From assembly GCF_024639685.1 (NCBI RefSeq), contig NZ_JAHEHX010000018.1, positions 62,001 to 126,000 of the forward strand: a stretch of 64,000 nt of DNA, given 5' to 3'. Position numbers and translations under genes: made by a program. The DNA is from Polaribacter sp. (lineage in GTDB: Bacteria > Bacteroidota > Bacteroidia > Flavobacteriales > Flavobacteriaceae). Under the pieces are notes generated by a model. It searched no databases, was not told the DNA's origin, and saw nothing but the letters and a program-made list of their open reading frames with translations. The stretch's first letter is position 1. Each line of letters opens with the position of its first letter. Positions 10,928 to 21,806 of this stretch are shown here, one piece after another.

Positions 10928-12094
10928 TTAAGTTGCTGGTTTGTATTCCTTCTTATCGATAACCATTTTTGCAATAATCTCTTTTAAGATTTCAGAAGTA
11001 CCTCCTCCTATCGGGCCAAGTCTACTGTCTCTTAGTAAACGTGCCATAGGATATTCTTCCATGTACCCATAACCTCCTAGTAGTTGTAAAGCATCATAAA
11101 TAACCTCATCTGCAATTTTTGTTGATAACAATTTAGACATACTTGCTTCCTTTACTACGTAAGTCCCCATGTCTAACCGTTTTGTTATCGAATAATTGTA
11201 CTCTTTACACATGTCAACTTTACTAGACATTTCTGCAATTTTATGACGCAAAGCTTGAAACTTTGAAATAGATTTCCCAAAAGCTTCTCTCTCCTTCATA
11301 TAGTCTATAGAGTATTCAGTTGCATATTCTGCTCTAGCATGAGCATTTACACCCATTAAAAGTCTTTCTAAGGCAAAATGTTGCATAATATATGGAAAAC
11401 CCTTCCCTTCTTCTCCCAGAAGATTTTCAGCTGGTATTTCTACATTGTCAAAAGCTATTTCAGCAGTATCTGACGCTCTCCATCCTAACTTATCTAATTT
11501 TGTTGATGATATCCCTTTTGTAGATCTATCGACAATAAATATACTAATCCCATTATATTTATCTTCAGGATTAGTCTTAGCAGCAACTATTAAATAATCT
11601 GAGTAAACACCATTAGTTATAAAAGTTTTTGAACCATTTAAAATGTATTTGTCACCCTGCTTTACAGCTATAGACCTCATACCTGCCACATCGCTTCCAC
11701 CAAAAGGTTCAGTAATACAAAGACAACCAATCATGTCACCTTCAAGACTTGGAACAAGGTATTTTAGTTTTTGCTCATGATTTCCTTCTTTATTAAGGTG
11801 AGTCATTGCTAAATATTCATGAGCCCAAATTGCAGCAGCAAAACCTCCTGAATTTATTTTTTGCATTTCTTCCAAGAAAATAATTGTATAAAAAAGGTCC
11901 AAATCTAAACCTCCATACTCTTCAGGAGTAGACAGACCGAAATATCCCATCTCTCCAAATTTCTTCCAAATGAATCGCTCTATGGTTCCTGTTTTTTCCC
12001 ATTTATCAATATAAGGAACAACTTCTTTCTGTAAAAAATCTTTAAAACTCGCACGAAAAGCGTTATGCTCTTCAGTAAAATACATACTGCTCAT
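10928..12094 (-). CDS. Acyl-CoA dehydrogenase
   Basis: 388 aa; CITEPFGGSDVAGMRS, LLGGYGYMEEYPMARLLRDSRLGPIGGGTSEI. Confidence 0.95.
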   Translation of the reverse strand: MSSMYFTEEHNAFRASFKDFLQKEVVPYIDKWEKTGTIERFIWKKFGEMGYFGLSTPEEYGGLDLDLFYTIIFLEEMQKINSGGFAAAIWAHEYLAMTHLNKEGNHEQKLKYLVPSLEGDMIGCLCITEPFGGSDVAGMRSIAVKQGDKYILNGSKTFITNGVYSDYLIVAAKTNPEDKYNGISIFIVDRSTKGISSTKLDKLGWRASDTAEIAFDNVEIPAENLLGEEGKGFPYIMQHFALERLLMGVNAHARAEYATEYSIDYMKEREAFGKSISKFQALRHKIAEMSSKVDMCKEYNYSITKRLDMGTYVVKEASMSKLLSTKIADEVIYDALQLLGGYGYMEEYPMARLLRDSRLGPIGGGTSEILKEIIAKMVIDKKEYKPAT

Positions 12095-12113
12095 TTAGAG
12101 TAAATTTAAATTA

Positions 12114-13014
12114 TTATTCAGCTACCAAATATAAGACTATTCTATTATATTTATCCAAAGGAAATCCATCTATATTTTTTAATTCTGCTATTGTCTGCAA
12201 CTCTGCAACTTCATCTCTATAATTAAAAATCTTTTTACAAAGTTCATAATTTATGTAAGGGTTTTTAAGTAATTCCTTAAACTCAACAGTATTTACATTT
12301 ACTCTTTGAATACTTGGTTTTTGTTGAATTTTAAAAACCGCAATCACTTTATCTGCTACTTCTTTTTCTAAACCCCAAACTTCATAAAGTTGATTAAGGA
12401 ACGAAAATCCTTGTAATTTAATACGATACTTAATGATTCTCTCTGATAAAGCAGAGCCAATTCCGTTTATCGTTCTTAAATCTTCTACAGTTGCTAAATT
12501 AATGTCTTTGGTTGATAGCTTAATTACCTTTTTATTGTAGTTTGTTTTATCATAGGAGGTATAACGGTTTGTACTTTTCCTTTGGTTATTTCTCTTTACA
12601 ACCCAGTCTGGAAATTTAAAGTAAGGTGCTATTTTATTTATTAAAGAATCTGATACCTTCGTAACATTTTGAAACTCTTTTTTAGAATTCACGAACTTGT
12701 TTTTTTTCACGAAAAGCCAATAATCTGTCTATTTCTTCTAAAGACATTCCTAGTCTTTCACCTTTAAAGTCTGAAATATAGTTTGGATTAAAGGGGAATA
12801 TTTTTGGCTTCCTTTTTTGAATTTCAACTAGCCTGAGACTATCTAATTGTTTTTGAAAAGTCAATAATTTACTTTTTCCTAAATCAATCTTTTCATTAGT
12901 AGAAAATGGTGAGGCAAATATTATTACTTGTAGTATAAATAATACTATGACTAATAAAAAAACCCCATTTCTTTGGTTTTTAGTATACCAGAAATGGGAT
13001 TTTAAAAATTTCAT
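12114..13014 (-). pseudogene. Helix-hairpin-helix (ComEA-like) protein split into two overlapping ORFs at an A8 run
   Basis: ORF 12682..13014 ends ...RLLAFREKKQVREF*; ORF 12114..12710 in the other frame continues KNKFVNSKKEFQNVTKVSDSLINKIAPYFKFPDWV with HhH motifs; the overlap contains A8. Confidence 0.75.
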
Positions 13015-13028
13015 AATTTTAAAAGAGA

Positions 13029-14612
13029 TTAATTCTCTTTAATTGCATTCATATATTTTTTTAATTCTTCTTTTACTTTTGGAGCTAAAATGATTAATCC
13101 TACCATATTAGGAACCATCATTGCAAAAACCATAGCATCAGAAAAACCTATCACAGAGCCTAAACTCGCGGCTGCTCCAATTACAACAAATACACAAAAA
13201 AGTACTTTATAAGTATATTCCATTTTTTTAGATCTACCAAACAAGTATGCCCATCCTTGAAAACCGTAATAAGACCAAGAAATCATAGAACTAAATGCAA
13301 ATAATACAACTGCAACTGTTAAGACGTATGGAAACCAAGATATCGCAGATTCAAAAGCACCTGAAGTTAATAAAATAGCATCTGCATCATTTAAAGATGC
13401 GTTTGCAGAAGTTACGTTTCCTGTTATAATTAGTACTAAGGCTGTCATTGTACAAACAACAACAGTATCTATAAACGGTTCTAATAATGCAACCATACCT
13501 TCACTTGCTGCATATTTAGTTTTAACTGCAGAATGAGCAATAGATGCAGAACCAATACCGGCTTCATTTGAAAATGCTGCTCTTCTAAAACCTTGAATCA
13601 TAACACCAACTGCTCCACCAGCAATACCCTCAGAACTAAAAGCACCTTCAAATATTTGACCAAATGCGGCACCAATCATATCGTAATTATAAAAAATAAC
13701 ATATAAAGAAGCAGCTACATAAATAGCTACCATAAAAGGAACAATCTTATCAGTTACTTTTGCAATTTTCTTAATTCCACCAATAATTACAATACCTACT
13801 AAAAATGCCATAACTAAACCAAAAGCCCAACCATAACCATTTAAAAAAGATACTTCACCACCAGTTATATTTTGCACTAATTGAAATGCCTGGTTTACTT
13901 GAAACATGTTCCCACCTCCAAAAGAACCTCCGATTACGAAGATTGCGAATAAAGCTGCTAAAATTTTACCCAAGGTTTTGTTTTTTAAACCTTTTGTTAA
14001 GTAATACATTGGACCTCCATACACAGTTCCATCAGCTTCAATATCTCTATATTTTACACCTAATGTACATTCTACAAATTTTGACGCCATTCCTAAGAAA
14101 CCTGCAACAATCATCCAAAAAGTAGCACCTGCTCCACCAATAGAAACTGCAATTGCAACACCTGCAATATTACCCAAACCAACTGTTGCTGATAACGCCG
14201 CCGTCAACGCCTGAAAATGTGAAACTTCTCCGTCATTCCCTTCAACTCTGGCTGTGTCTGGATTATCACCATCTGAAGTAGACACATTACCATCTACTAC
14301 AATTGCTTTATTCTCTCCTTTACCTTCTAAACTATCGTATTTTCCTCTAACAATATTTATAGAAGTGAAAAATCCTTTGAAATTGATAAAATTAAAGTAA
14401 AAAGTAAAATAAGTTGCACCTAAAATTAAAGGAAATAGCACCCAATAAATACTAATTGTATCTGTGAATGGAATTTGATAAAATATAAAATCTACAAACC
14501 ATCCAGTCGCGTTTCCAAAAGCTTCATCTATTTGCTGATCTAGACCCTTTTCTTGAGCATTTATTAAAATTGGAAATGTTAAAAAAAGTAATGAGAGAAA
14601 ATTTTTCTTCAT
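13029..14612 (-). CDS. Alanine/glycine:cation symporter (AGCS family)
   Basis: 527 aa multi-TM; ALSATVGLGNIAGVAIAV, RRAAFSNEAGIGSASIAHSAVKT. Confidence 0.95.
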   Translation of the reverse strand: MKKNFLSLLFLTFPILINAQEKGLDQQIDEAFGNATGWFVDFIFYQIPFTDTISIYWVLFPLILGATYFTFYFNFINFKGFFTSINIVRGKYDSLEGKGENKAIVVDGNVSTSDGDNPDTARVEGNDGEVSHFQALTAALSATVGLGNIAGVAIAVSIGGAGATFWMIVAGFLGMASKFVECTLGVKYRDIEADGTVYGGPMYYLTKGLKNKTLGKILAALFAIFVIGGSFGGGNMFQVNQAFQLVQNITGGEVSFLNGYGWAFGLVMAFLVGIVIIGGIKKIAKVTDKIVPFMVAIYVAASLYVIFYNYDMIGAAFGQIFEGAFSSEGIAGGAVGVMIQGFRRAAFSNEAGIGSASIAHSAVKTKYAASEGMVALLEPFIDTVVVCTMTALVLIITGNVTSANASLNDADAILLTSGAFESAISWFPYVLTVAVVLFAFSSMISWSYYGFQGWAYLFGRSKKMEYTYKVLFCVFVVIGAAASLGSVIGFSDAMVFAMMVPNMVGLIILAPKVKEELKKYMNAIKEN

Positions 14613-14698
14613 AATTGATTTCTATTATTTTAAATTATTAAAGTGCAAGATCTTAAAAAATTGAAGTTTTGCAAAGTTTTATACGTTAAATATGTTTT

Positions 14699-15598
14699 TT
14701 ACATTAAGGTTTCTTTAAATCTTTGTAAATCATCTTTAAATGTCTTTGGATAGAAGTTGAGTTCTTTATTTGTTTTTGATAAATCGAAACCAGTTTTAAT
14801 AGGTCTATTTGCGGTTTGATTTAATGTGGATGTAGAAATTGGTTTTATGTAAGAATGATCTAAGTTAAATACCTCTGCAATTTGTTTGGCAATCTCATAA
14901 ATACTTAATAATTCTGAAGAAGCAATATTAAAGACTCCAATTGCATTTATATCTATAGAAATTTTACAAGCCATAGCTAAATCTTCCACATATGTTGGTG
15001 TTCTAAACTGATCATTTACTATGGTAATTTCTTTCTTATTTTCTAAAGATTCTTTTACCCAAAGCACAATATTACTTCTACTCATATCAAAAACTTTTCC
15101 GTACACCAAAATAGTTCTTAATATGGTATAATTAATAGTTGATTTTTCTAAAACCTGTTCTGATTTTAATTTAGATAAACCATAGTAGCTTAATGGATTG
15201 GGTTTATCTGATTCTGTATACCAACCTTTTTTCCCATCAAAAATAAAATCGGTAGAAATATGAATTAAATGTGCGTTTATGTTCTTACAAATTTCTGACA
15301 ACCATTTTACTACTTCTACATTTAAAATATCACAAGCAGCCTTCTTGATTTCACAATCATCAACTTGAGTCATTGCTGCTGTATTAATAATATAGTTGGG
15401 ATTTATATTTCGAAGTTGCTCTTTTAGATTATCTCTGTTGGTAATATCTATAGACAAATAATTAAAATCGGCTCTACCACTTCTATTTTCACCCAAAGAA
15501 AAACCATAAACTCTGTATTTATTTTTTTCTTTTAGCAATAAATTTAAAAGAGATTGTCCTAACAAACCATTGCTACCAGTAATTAGAACTTTAACCAT
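14699..15598 (-). CDS. SDR / RmlD-like dTDP-4-dehydrorhamnose reductase family
   Basis: GSNGLLGQ, STDFIFDGKKGWYTESDKPNPLSYYGLSKLKSE. Confidence 0.88.
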   Translation of the reverse strand: MVKVLITGSNGLLGQSLLNLLLKEKNKYRVYGFSLGENRSGRADFNYLSIDITNRDNLKEQLRNINPNYIINTAAMTQVDDCEIKKAACDILNVEVVKWLSEICKNINAHLIHISTDFIFDGKKGWYTESDKPNPLSYYGLSKLKSEQVLEKSTINYTILRTILVYGKVFDMSRSNIVLWVKESLENKKEITIVNDQFRTPTYVEDLAMACKISIDINAIGVFNIASSELLSIYEIAKQIAEVFNLDHSYIKPISTSTLNQTANRPIKTGFDLSKTNKELNFYPKTFKDDLQRFKETLM

Positions 15599-16597
15599 TT
15601 AAAATAATTCTCTTAACTTTATGATCTGCTCTGGCCTACCCAAAACAATTAAATGTGCACTGTCTACTAAAACTGTAGATGCCTCTGGGTTAATTATATA
15701 ATCCTTATCAGGATTTTTAAACCCTATAACTGTACAGCCAGTTTGTCTTCTTAGATCTAAATCCAAGATTGTTTTTCCTCTGTATTTTTGAGGTAAATCG
15801 TCCACAATAATCTCTTCTAGATTAGCAGTAGTTTCACCTTCTATCGTTAAACGATCTACAAATTCAATCACATCTGGAGTAGTTACTAAAGAAGCCATAT
15901 GATCTCCTCCCAATTTATCTGGCATAATTACATTATCTGCACCAGCAATTTTTAATTTACTGTAAGAACTTTCATTTGAAGCCCTGCTAATAATTTTCAT
16001 TTTGTTATTTAATTGTCTTGCACTTAACACAACAAATAAATTATTTGCATCAGAAGGTAACGCTGTTATTAAATTATCTGCCTCTAAAATACCTGCAGCA
16101 ATTAAGGTTTCATCTAAAGTTGCATCGCCCTGAATGCATAAATGACCAGCGGCCTCTATCTCTTCTACAATCTCTTTATTTAATTCAACGATTACAAATT
16201 TCTGATTGTAATTCATTAGTTTTACAATAGCTTGCCTTCCATTTCTTCCATAACCACAAACAATCGAATGACCTTTTAATTTTGTTATTTTTTTTTCCAC
16301 TTTTCTATGTTTAAAATAATCAAATAACTTACCACTTACCAAATATTCTGAAAAGGTAGATACCGCGTAACCCAAAATAAAAATACTTGTTAATATTAAA
16401 AAAATAGTAAAAATTTTATCTTCAGGTGTAAATGGTTTCACTTCACTAAACCCAACAGTTGTTACTGTTATTACAGTCATATATAAAGCATCTACAAATG
16501 AATACTTAGAAATCAACATATACCCTAAAGTACCTGTTGCTAAAACTGATACAATAAGCATTACAATCTTATTAATTTTTGAATCTAATACTTTCAT
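15599..16597 (-). CDS. Potassium channel family protein with TrkA-N (RCK) and TrkA-C domains
   Basis: Pore TVITVTTVGFSEVKPF; Rossmann HSIVCGYGRNGRQAIV. Confidence 0.9.
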   Translation of the reverse strand: MKVLDSKINKIVMLIVSVLATGTLGYMLISKYSFVDALYMTVITVTTVGFSEVKPFTPEDKIFTIFLILTSIFILGYAVSTFSEYLVSGKLFDYFKHRKVEKKITKLKGHSIVCGYGRNGRQAIVKLMNYNQKFVIVELNKEIVEEIEAAGHLCIQGDATLDETLIAAGILEADNLITALPSDANNLFVVLSARQLNNKMKIISRASNESSYSKLKIAGADNVIMPDKLGGDHMASLVTTPDVIEFVDRLTIEGETTANLEEIIVDDLPQKYRGKTILDLDLRRQTGCTVIGFKNPDKDYIINPEASTVLVDSAHLIVLGRPEQIIKLRELF

Positions 16598-16599
16598 TT

Positions 16600-16836
16600 T
16601 TATAAATCGAAAACAGAACTTCTTTTTGTGTAAATTAAATCTTTTAATTTCATAGCAAAAACAAACGTTAGGTAAAAACCAAATGATAAACCTACTGTAA
16701 AGAAAGTTACATAAATAAAGTAGATTCGAACGTTTTTTGCACGCATTCCTAACCTATCTGCTAATCTTTGAAAAAAACCAAAACCGTGTCTTTCAAAAAA
16801 ATGACGAATTGTATGTATAAACCTTGTGTTTTTCAT
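16600..16836 (-). CDS. PspC-like small membrane protein
   Basis: Start at MKNTRFIHT (cat 16834-16836); LADRLGMRAKNVRIYFIYVTFFTVG. Confidence 0.7.
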   Translation of the reverse strand: MKNTRFIHTIRHFFERHGFGFFQRLADRLGMRAKNVRIYFIYVTFFTVGLSFGFYLTFVFAMKLKDLIYTKRSSVFDL

Positions 16837-16905
16837 TTTAATGCAAGATAACAATTCTATTGATTTTTGTTCTTCAGTTTTAAATTAAAAATGCTTTAGA
16901 ATCCT

Positions 16906-16913
16906 TAACTTTG
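16906..16913 (+). promoter_or_regulatory. Candidate promoter -7 box for uvrA (TAACTTTG)
   Basis: Matches TAnnTTTG, about 22 nt before uvrA start. Confidence 0.5.
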
Positions 16914-16935
16914 TTCTTTTGCAAAAACACCTTAT

Positions 16936-19758
16936 TTGAAAGATCAAGAATACATAGAAGTTTACGGAGCTAGAGCACACAACTTAAAAAATATTGATGT
17001 AAAAATACCAAGAGAAAAGCTAGTTGTAATTACTGGTTTAAGTGGTAGTGGAAAATCATCTCTAGCATTTGATACCATTTATGCAGAAGGCCAAAGACGT
17101 TATATAGAAACTTTTTCTGCTTATGTACGTCAATTTCTTGGTGGGTTAGAAAGACCAGATGTTGATAAGATTGATGGCCTATCTCCTGTAATTTCTATAG
17201 AGCAAAAAACAACAAATAAAAGTCCAAGATCTACTGTTGGTACAATTACAGAAATTTATGATTTTTTAAGACTTCTTTTTGCAAGAGCTGCTGATGCATA
17301 CTCTTACAATACTGGAGAAAAAATGGTGAGTTATTCTGATGAACAAATAAAAAAATTAATATCTTCAGATTTCGCCAATAAAAAAATTGCAGTTTTAGCA
17401 CCATTAATCAAATCTAGAAAAGGACATTATAGAGAGTTGTTTGAGCAGATTTCTAAACAAGGTTTTGTAAGAGTAAGGGTTGATGGCAAAATTAGAGAAA
17501 TAGAAAAAGGCATGCGTTTAGACAGATACAAAACGCATGATATAGAAGTTGTTATAGATCGACTTTTAGTGAATAAAAAATCAGAAAAAAGGTTAGAAGA
17601 AACTATAAAAACAGCTTTATATTCTGGTAACAATATAATGATGGTTATTGATGTTGATAATGAAAAACCTCGTTATTTTAGTAGAGAGTTAATGTGTCCA
17701 ACAACAGGAATTGCTTATCCAAATCCAGAGCCAAATACATTTTCTTTTAACTCACCAAAAGGTGCTTGCCCAACTTGTAATGGTTTAGGCACAACTCAAG
17801 AAATCAACTTAAAAAAGTTAATTCCTGATGATAGTGTATCTATCAAAAATGGTGGAATTGTTCCTTTAGGTGAACAAAAAAGCAGCTGGATTTTTAAACA
17901 AATTCAGAATATTGCAGAACGTTATAAATTTAAATTAACAGACGCAATTAAAGATATCCCAGAAGACGCTTTAAACATCATCTTAAATGGTGGTAATGAG
18001 TCTTTTAATATCGAATCTAAAACAGTTGGTGTAACAAGAAATTATAAAATTGATTTTGAAGGGATCATATCGTTTATAGAAAATCAATACAACAATGCAG
18101 AAAGCACTTCTATAAAACGTTGGGCTAAAGGTTTTATGGATGAAGTTACCTGTAAAACTTGTGATGGTAAACGTTTAAAGAAAGAAGCACTTCATTTTAA
18201 AATCACAGACAGAAGCATTAGTGATTTAGCTCAAATGGATGTTACTGAATTGGCTAAATTATTTAAAAATATTGAACAGTATCTTTCTGAAAAACAAAAC
18301 ACAATTGCATCAGAAATATTAAAAGAAATTAGAACTCGAATTCAATTTTTATTAGATGTTGGTTTAAACTATTTAACGTTAGACAGAACTTCAAAATCAC
18401 TTTCTGGAGGAGAAGCACAAAGAATTCGTTTGGCCACTCAAATTGGCTCACAGTTAGTAGGTGTATTGTATATTTTAGACGAGCCAAGTATTGGATTACA
18501 CCAAAGAGATAATCAAAAACTAATAGATTCTTTAGTAAAATTAAGAGATGTAGGTAACTCTGTGTTGGTAGTTGAGCATGACGAAGACATGATGAAAAAA
18601 GCAGATTATGTTTTAGACATTGGGCCAGGTGCAGGTAAACATGGAGGTCAAATTGTAAGTATTGGTACTTATGATGAAATTATAAAAGATGAAACCCTAA
18701 CTACAGATTATTTAACTGGCAGAAAAAAGATTGCAGTTCCTAAAAAGCGTAGAGAAGGTAATGGAAAAACCATAAAACTTAAAGATGCTTCTGGTAACAA
18801 TTTAAAAAATGTTTCAGTCGAATTTCCTTTAGGGAAAATGATCTGTGTTACTGGTGTTTCAGGTAGTGGAAAATCTACTTTAATCAATGAAACCCTCTAC
18901 CCTATTTTAAATGCACATATTTATAGAGGTGTTAAAAAACCTATGCCTTACAAAAAAATTGAAGGCTTAGAAAACGTAGATAAAGTAATTGATATAGATC
19001 AATCTCCTATTGGTAGAACACCAAGATCTAACCCTGCAACTTACACCAAAACCTTTGATGAAGTTCGTAGTTTGTTCGCAAAAACTCCAGAAGCTGCAAT
19101 TCGTGGTTACAAAGCTGGCAGATTCTCTTTTAATGTAAAAGGTGGTAGATGTGAAACCTGTCAAGGAGGAGGAGTTAGAGTTATAGAAATGAACTTTTTA
19201 CCTGATGTACAAGTAGAATGTGAAACTTGTCAAGGAAAACGTTTTAATAGAGAAACTTTAGAAATTAGATACAAAGGAAAATCTATTTCTGATATTTTAA
19301 ATATGACTATTGAAGATGCAACAGAATTCTTTAAAAACATTCCTAAAATTCACAGGAAACTAAAAACTATAAAAGATGTTGGTTTAGGGTATATTACACT
19401 TGGCCAACAATCTACAACTCTTTCTGGTGGTGAAGCTCAGCGAATAAAATTAGCTTCAGAATTGTCTAAAAGAGATACAGGAAATACCTTTTATATTCTT
19501 GATGAACCTACAACTGGGCTCCATTTTGAAGATATTAGGGTTTTAATGGAAGTTTTAAATAAATTAACAGACAAAGGAAACACTGTATTAATTATAGAAC
19601 ACAATTTAGATGTAATCAAATTAGCAGATTACATTATTGATGTTGGTATGGAGGGTGGAAAAAATGGGGGTAAAATATTAGTAAAAGGAACTCCAGAGCA
19701 GGTTGCTAAACATAAAACAAGTTACACAGCCAAATTCTTAAAGAAGGAGTTAAATTAA
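16936..19758 (+). CDS. uvrA: Excinuclease ABC subunit A
   Basis: 940 aa, TTG start; two Walker A (GLSGSGKSSLAFDT, GVSGSGKSTLINET), CxxC zinc fingers, LSGGEAQRI x2. Confidence 0.98.
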   Translation: MKDQEYIEVYGARAHNLKNIDVKIPREKLVVITGLSGSGKSSLAFDTIYAEGQRRYIETFSAYVRQFLGGLERPDVDKIDGLSPVISIEQKTTNKSPRSTVGTITEIYDFLRLLFARAADAYSYNTGEKMVSYSDEQIKKLISSDFANKKIAVLAPLIKSRKGHYRELFEQISKQGFVRVRVDGKIREIEKGMRLDRYKTHDIEVVIDRLLVNKKSEKRLEETIKTALYSGNNIMMVIDVDNEKPRYFSRELMCPTTGIAYPNPEPNTFSFNSPKGACPTCNGLGTTQEINLKKLIPDDSVSIKNGGIVPLGEQKSSWIFKQIQNIAERYKFKLTDAIKDIPEDALNIILNGGNESFNIESKTVGVTRNYKIDFEGIISFIENQYNNAESTSIKRWAKGFMDEVTCKTCDGKRLKKEALHFKITDRSISDLAQMDVTELAKLFKNIEQYLSEKQNTIASEILKEIRTRIQFLLDVGLNYLTLDRTSKSLSGGEAQRIRLATQIGSQLVGVLYILDEPSIGLHQRDNQKLIDSLVKLRDVGNSVLVVEHDEDMMKKADYVLDIGPGAGKHGGQIVSIGTYDEIIKDETLTTDYLTGRKKIAVPKKRREGNGKTIKLKDASGNNLKNVSVEFPLGKMICVTGVSGSGKSTLINETLYPILNAHIYRGVKKPMPYKKIEGLENVDKVIDIDQSPIGRTPRSNPATYTKTFDEVRSLFAKTPEAAIRGYKAGRFSFNVKGGRCETCQGGGVRVIEMNFLPDVQVECETCQGKRFNRETLEIRYKGKSISDILNMTIEDATEFFKNIPKIHRKLKTIKDVGLGYITLGQQSTTLSGGEAQRIKLASELSKRDTGNTFYILDEPTTGLHFEDIRVLMEVLNKLTDKGNTVLIIEHNLDVIKLADYIIDVGMEGGKNGGKILVKGTPEQVAKHKTSYTAKFLKKELN

Positions 19759-19816
19759 AATTTTAAGTAAACATTAATTAACTAATTTAGCAATCCTTCA
19801 GAAAAAAAAAAAGATT

Positions 19817-20524
19817 ATGACGAACGACGATAGAAAGATTAAAGAAAAATTTCAAACAAAAACCTGGAACGAAATTAAAACTAACGATTCGTGGGCCATT
19901 TTTAAAATCATGGCAGAATTTGTAGAGGGTTATGAACGTTTAAGTAAAATAGGACCTTGTGTATCTATTTTTGGATCTGCAAGAACAAAACCAGAGCATC
20001 CTTATTACAAATTGGCAGAGGAAATTGGTTTTCAATTAACACAAGCAGGTTTTGGCGTTATTACTGGTGGAGGACCAGGAATTATGGAGGCTGGTAACAA
20101 AGGAGCAAATAGAGGAAAAGGACTTTCTGTTGGTTTAAATATTGAATTACCTTTTGAACAACATGATAATCCTTGGATTGATACAGGTAAAAGTTTAGAT
20201 TTCGATTACTTTTTTGTTCGTAAAGTAATGTTTGTAAAATACTCACAAGGATTTGTGGTTATGCCTGGAGGCTTTGGAACTTTAGATGAGCTTTTTGAAG
20301 CAATAACCTTAATTCAAACTAAGAAAATAGGACGATTCCCAATTGTATTGGTAGGCTCTAAATTTTGGGGAGGTTTATTAGACTGGATCAAAGACACCTT
20401 AATCACAGAAAAAAATATTGGCTTAGAAGATTTAAGCTTATTTAGAGTTGTAGATACTGCTGAAGAAGCTGTTGAACATTTTAATAAATTTTACGCGAAA
20501 TACAAATTAAAACCTAACTTTTAG
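19817..20524 (+). CDS. TIGR00730-type Rossmann fold (LOG/lysine decarboxylase-like) protein
   Basis: FGSART, VITGGGPGIMEAGNKGA, MPGGFGTLDELFEA. Confidence 0.92.
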   Translation: MTNDDRKIKEKFQTKTWNEIKTNDSWAIFKIMAEFVEGYERLSKIGPCVSIFGSARTKPEHPYYKLAEEIGFQLTQAGFGVITGGGPGIMEAGNKGANRGKGLSVGLNIELPFEQHDNPWIDTGKSLDFDYFFVRKVMFVKYSQGFVVMPGGFGTLDELFEAITLIQTKKIGRFPIVLVGSKFWGGLLDWIKDTLITEKNIGLEDLSLFRVVDTAEEAVEHFNKFYAKYKLKPNF

Positions 20525-20527
20525 ACT

Positions 20528-21805
20528 ATGTTTCTAAAGAAACATTTCTTTGTTTTATTTATTTGTTTTGCCTCTTATTTAAATGCACAAACGAACATTA
20601 AAGCAATGTTTTACAACACTTTAAACTACAATTCGGACACTAAAAGTCAGGATAGAACATCATACCTAAAAACAATTTTAGATGATATTCAGCCAGATAT
20701 TTTTATGATTTGTGAACTTAAAAATGAAATAGCATCTAACTACCTCTTTGAAAATGCTGTAGTTCCTTTTAACGCTAATTTTAGTAAGGCTGAATTTAAA
20801 CCAAGTGAATCGCCTGCAACAAGTTTACTGCAAATGGTTTACTATAATTCTAATAAATTAGAATTGGAATATAATGAAGTTATTCCAACAGCTATAAGGG
20901 ATATAAATCATTATACATTTATAGTAAAATCAGAAAATTCTAATGACGAAATTAACAGAATTGAAGTTTTTATCACACATCTAAAAGCATCTAGAGGTAC
21001 TGATAATATGCAAAAAAGACTGGCTTCAGTAGAAAATTTCATAAGAGAACTAGAAAGATTACCAGAAGATAGTTTTGTGCTTTTTGCTGGTGATTTTAAT
21101 TTTTACACTAGTAATGAACCTGGTTTTCAAAAAATTATTGATGAAAATAATTCCATTCAATTAATAGATCCAATTGATAGACTTTGTCCTGCCTTTCCTG
21201 AAAATGGTATTAATTATTTTAATGAAGATAATTACGATTCAACTTATTTTTGGAATAATGAGTCTTTTGCTGATGTACATTCTCAATCTGCTAGAAATGG
21301 ACAGGTAAATGGAGACGGTTCTGGAGGAGGAATGGATGACAGATTCGATTTTATTATGATGTCGAAAAACTTTACAACTAGCTCTACTTTATCTTATAAA
21401 ACAGGTAGTTATAAAACTGTGGGTAACAACAGTAACTGTTACAACTCTTTTGTAAGCAACTCAACATGTACAGGCGAATTCTCTCAAGAGTTAAGAAATG
21501 CGCTTTATTTTTTTAGCGATCATTTACCTATAACTATGGAAATGGAGTTTAAAGCTAGTGCATTAAATACAAAAAACAACAGCATCATAAATTTTGTAGA
21601 CACAAACATTGCCAAAAATAGCATTGAGATAAATTTGTCAAAAAATGTAAATCAAATTTTAATTTATAATCAACTAGGTCAGAATGTATTTCATTTAAAA
21701 AATGTAATTTCGAATACTTTAAAAATTGATACAGAAAGCTTTGCAAAAGGGATTTATTACATTAAAGTAGACAATTATAAAATTGAAAAAATTATAAAGA
21801 TTTAA
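20528..21805 (+). CDS. Secreted endonuclease/exonuclease/phosphatase with T9SS type A C-terminal sorting domain
   Basis: Signal peptide; FAGDFNFYTS, SDHLPI; C-term LIYNQLGQNVFHLKN...FAKGIYYIKVDNYKIEKIIKI. Confidence 0.88.
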   Translation: MFLKKHFFVLFICFASYLNAQTNIKAMFYNTLNYNSDTKSQDRTSYLKTILDDIQPDIFMICELKNEIASNYLFENAVVPFNANFSKAEFKPSESPATSLLQMVYYNSNKLELEYNEVIPTAIRDINHYTFIVKSENSNDEINRIEVFITHLKASRGTDNMQKRLASVENFIRELERLPEDSFVLFAGDFNFYTSNEPGFQKIIDENNSIQLIDPIDRLCPAFPENGINYFNEDNYDSTYFWNNESFADVHSQSARNGQVNGDGSGGGMDDRFDFIMMSKNFTTSSTLSYKTGSYKTVGNNSNCYNSFVSNSTCTGEFSQELRNALYFFSDHLPITMEMEFKASALNTKNNSIINFVDTNIAKNSIEINLSKNVNQILIYNQLGQNVFHLKNVISNTLKIDTESFAKGIYYIKVDNYKIEKIIKI

Positions 21806-21806
21806 T

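Noticed and set aside
13886-14125. 79-aa plus-strand ORF inside the AGCS symporter
   Set aside because: Antisense shadow ORF, Leu/His-rich artefact; no promoter or conserved motif.
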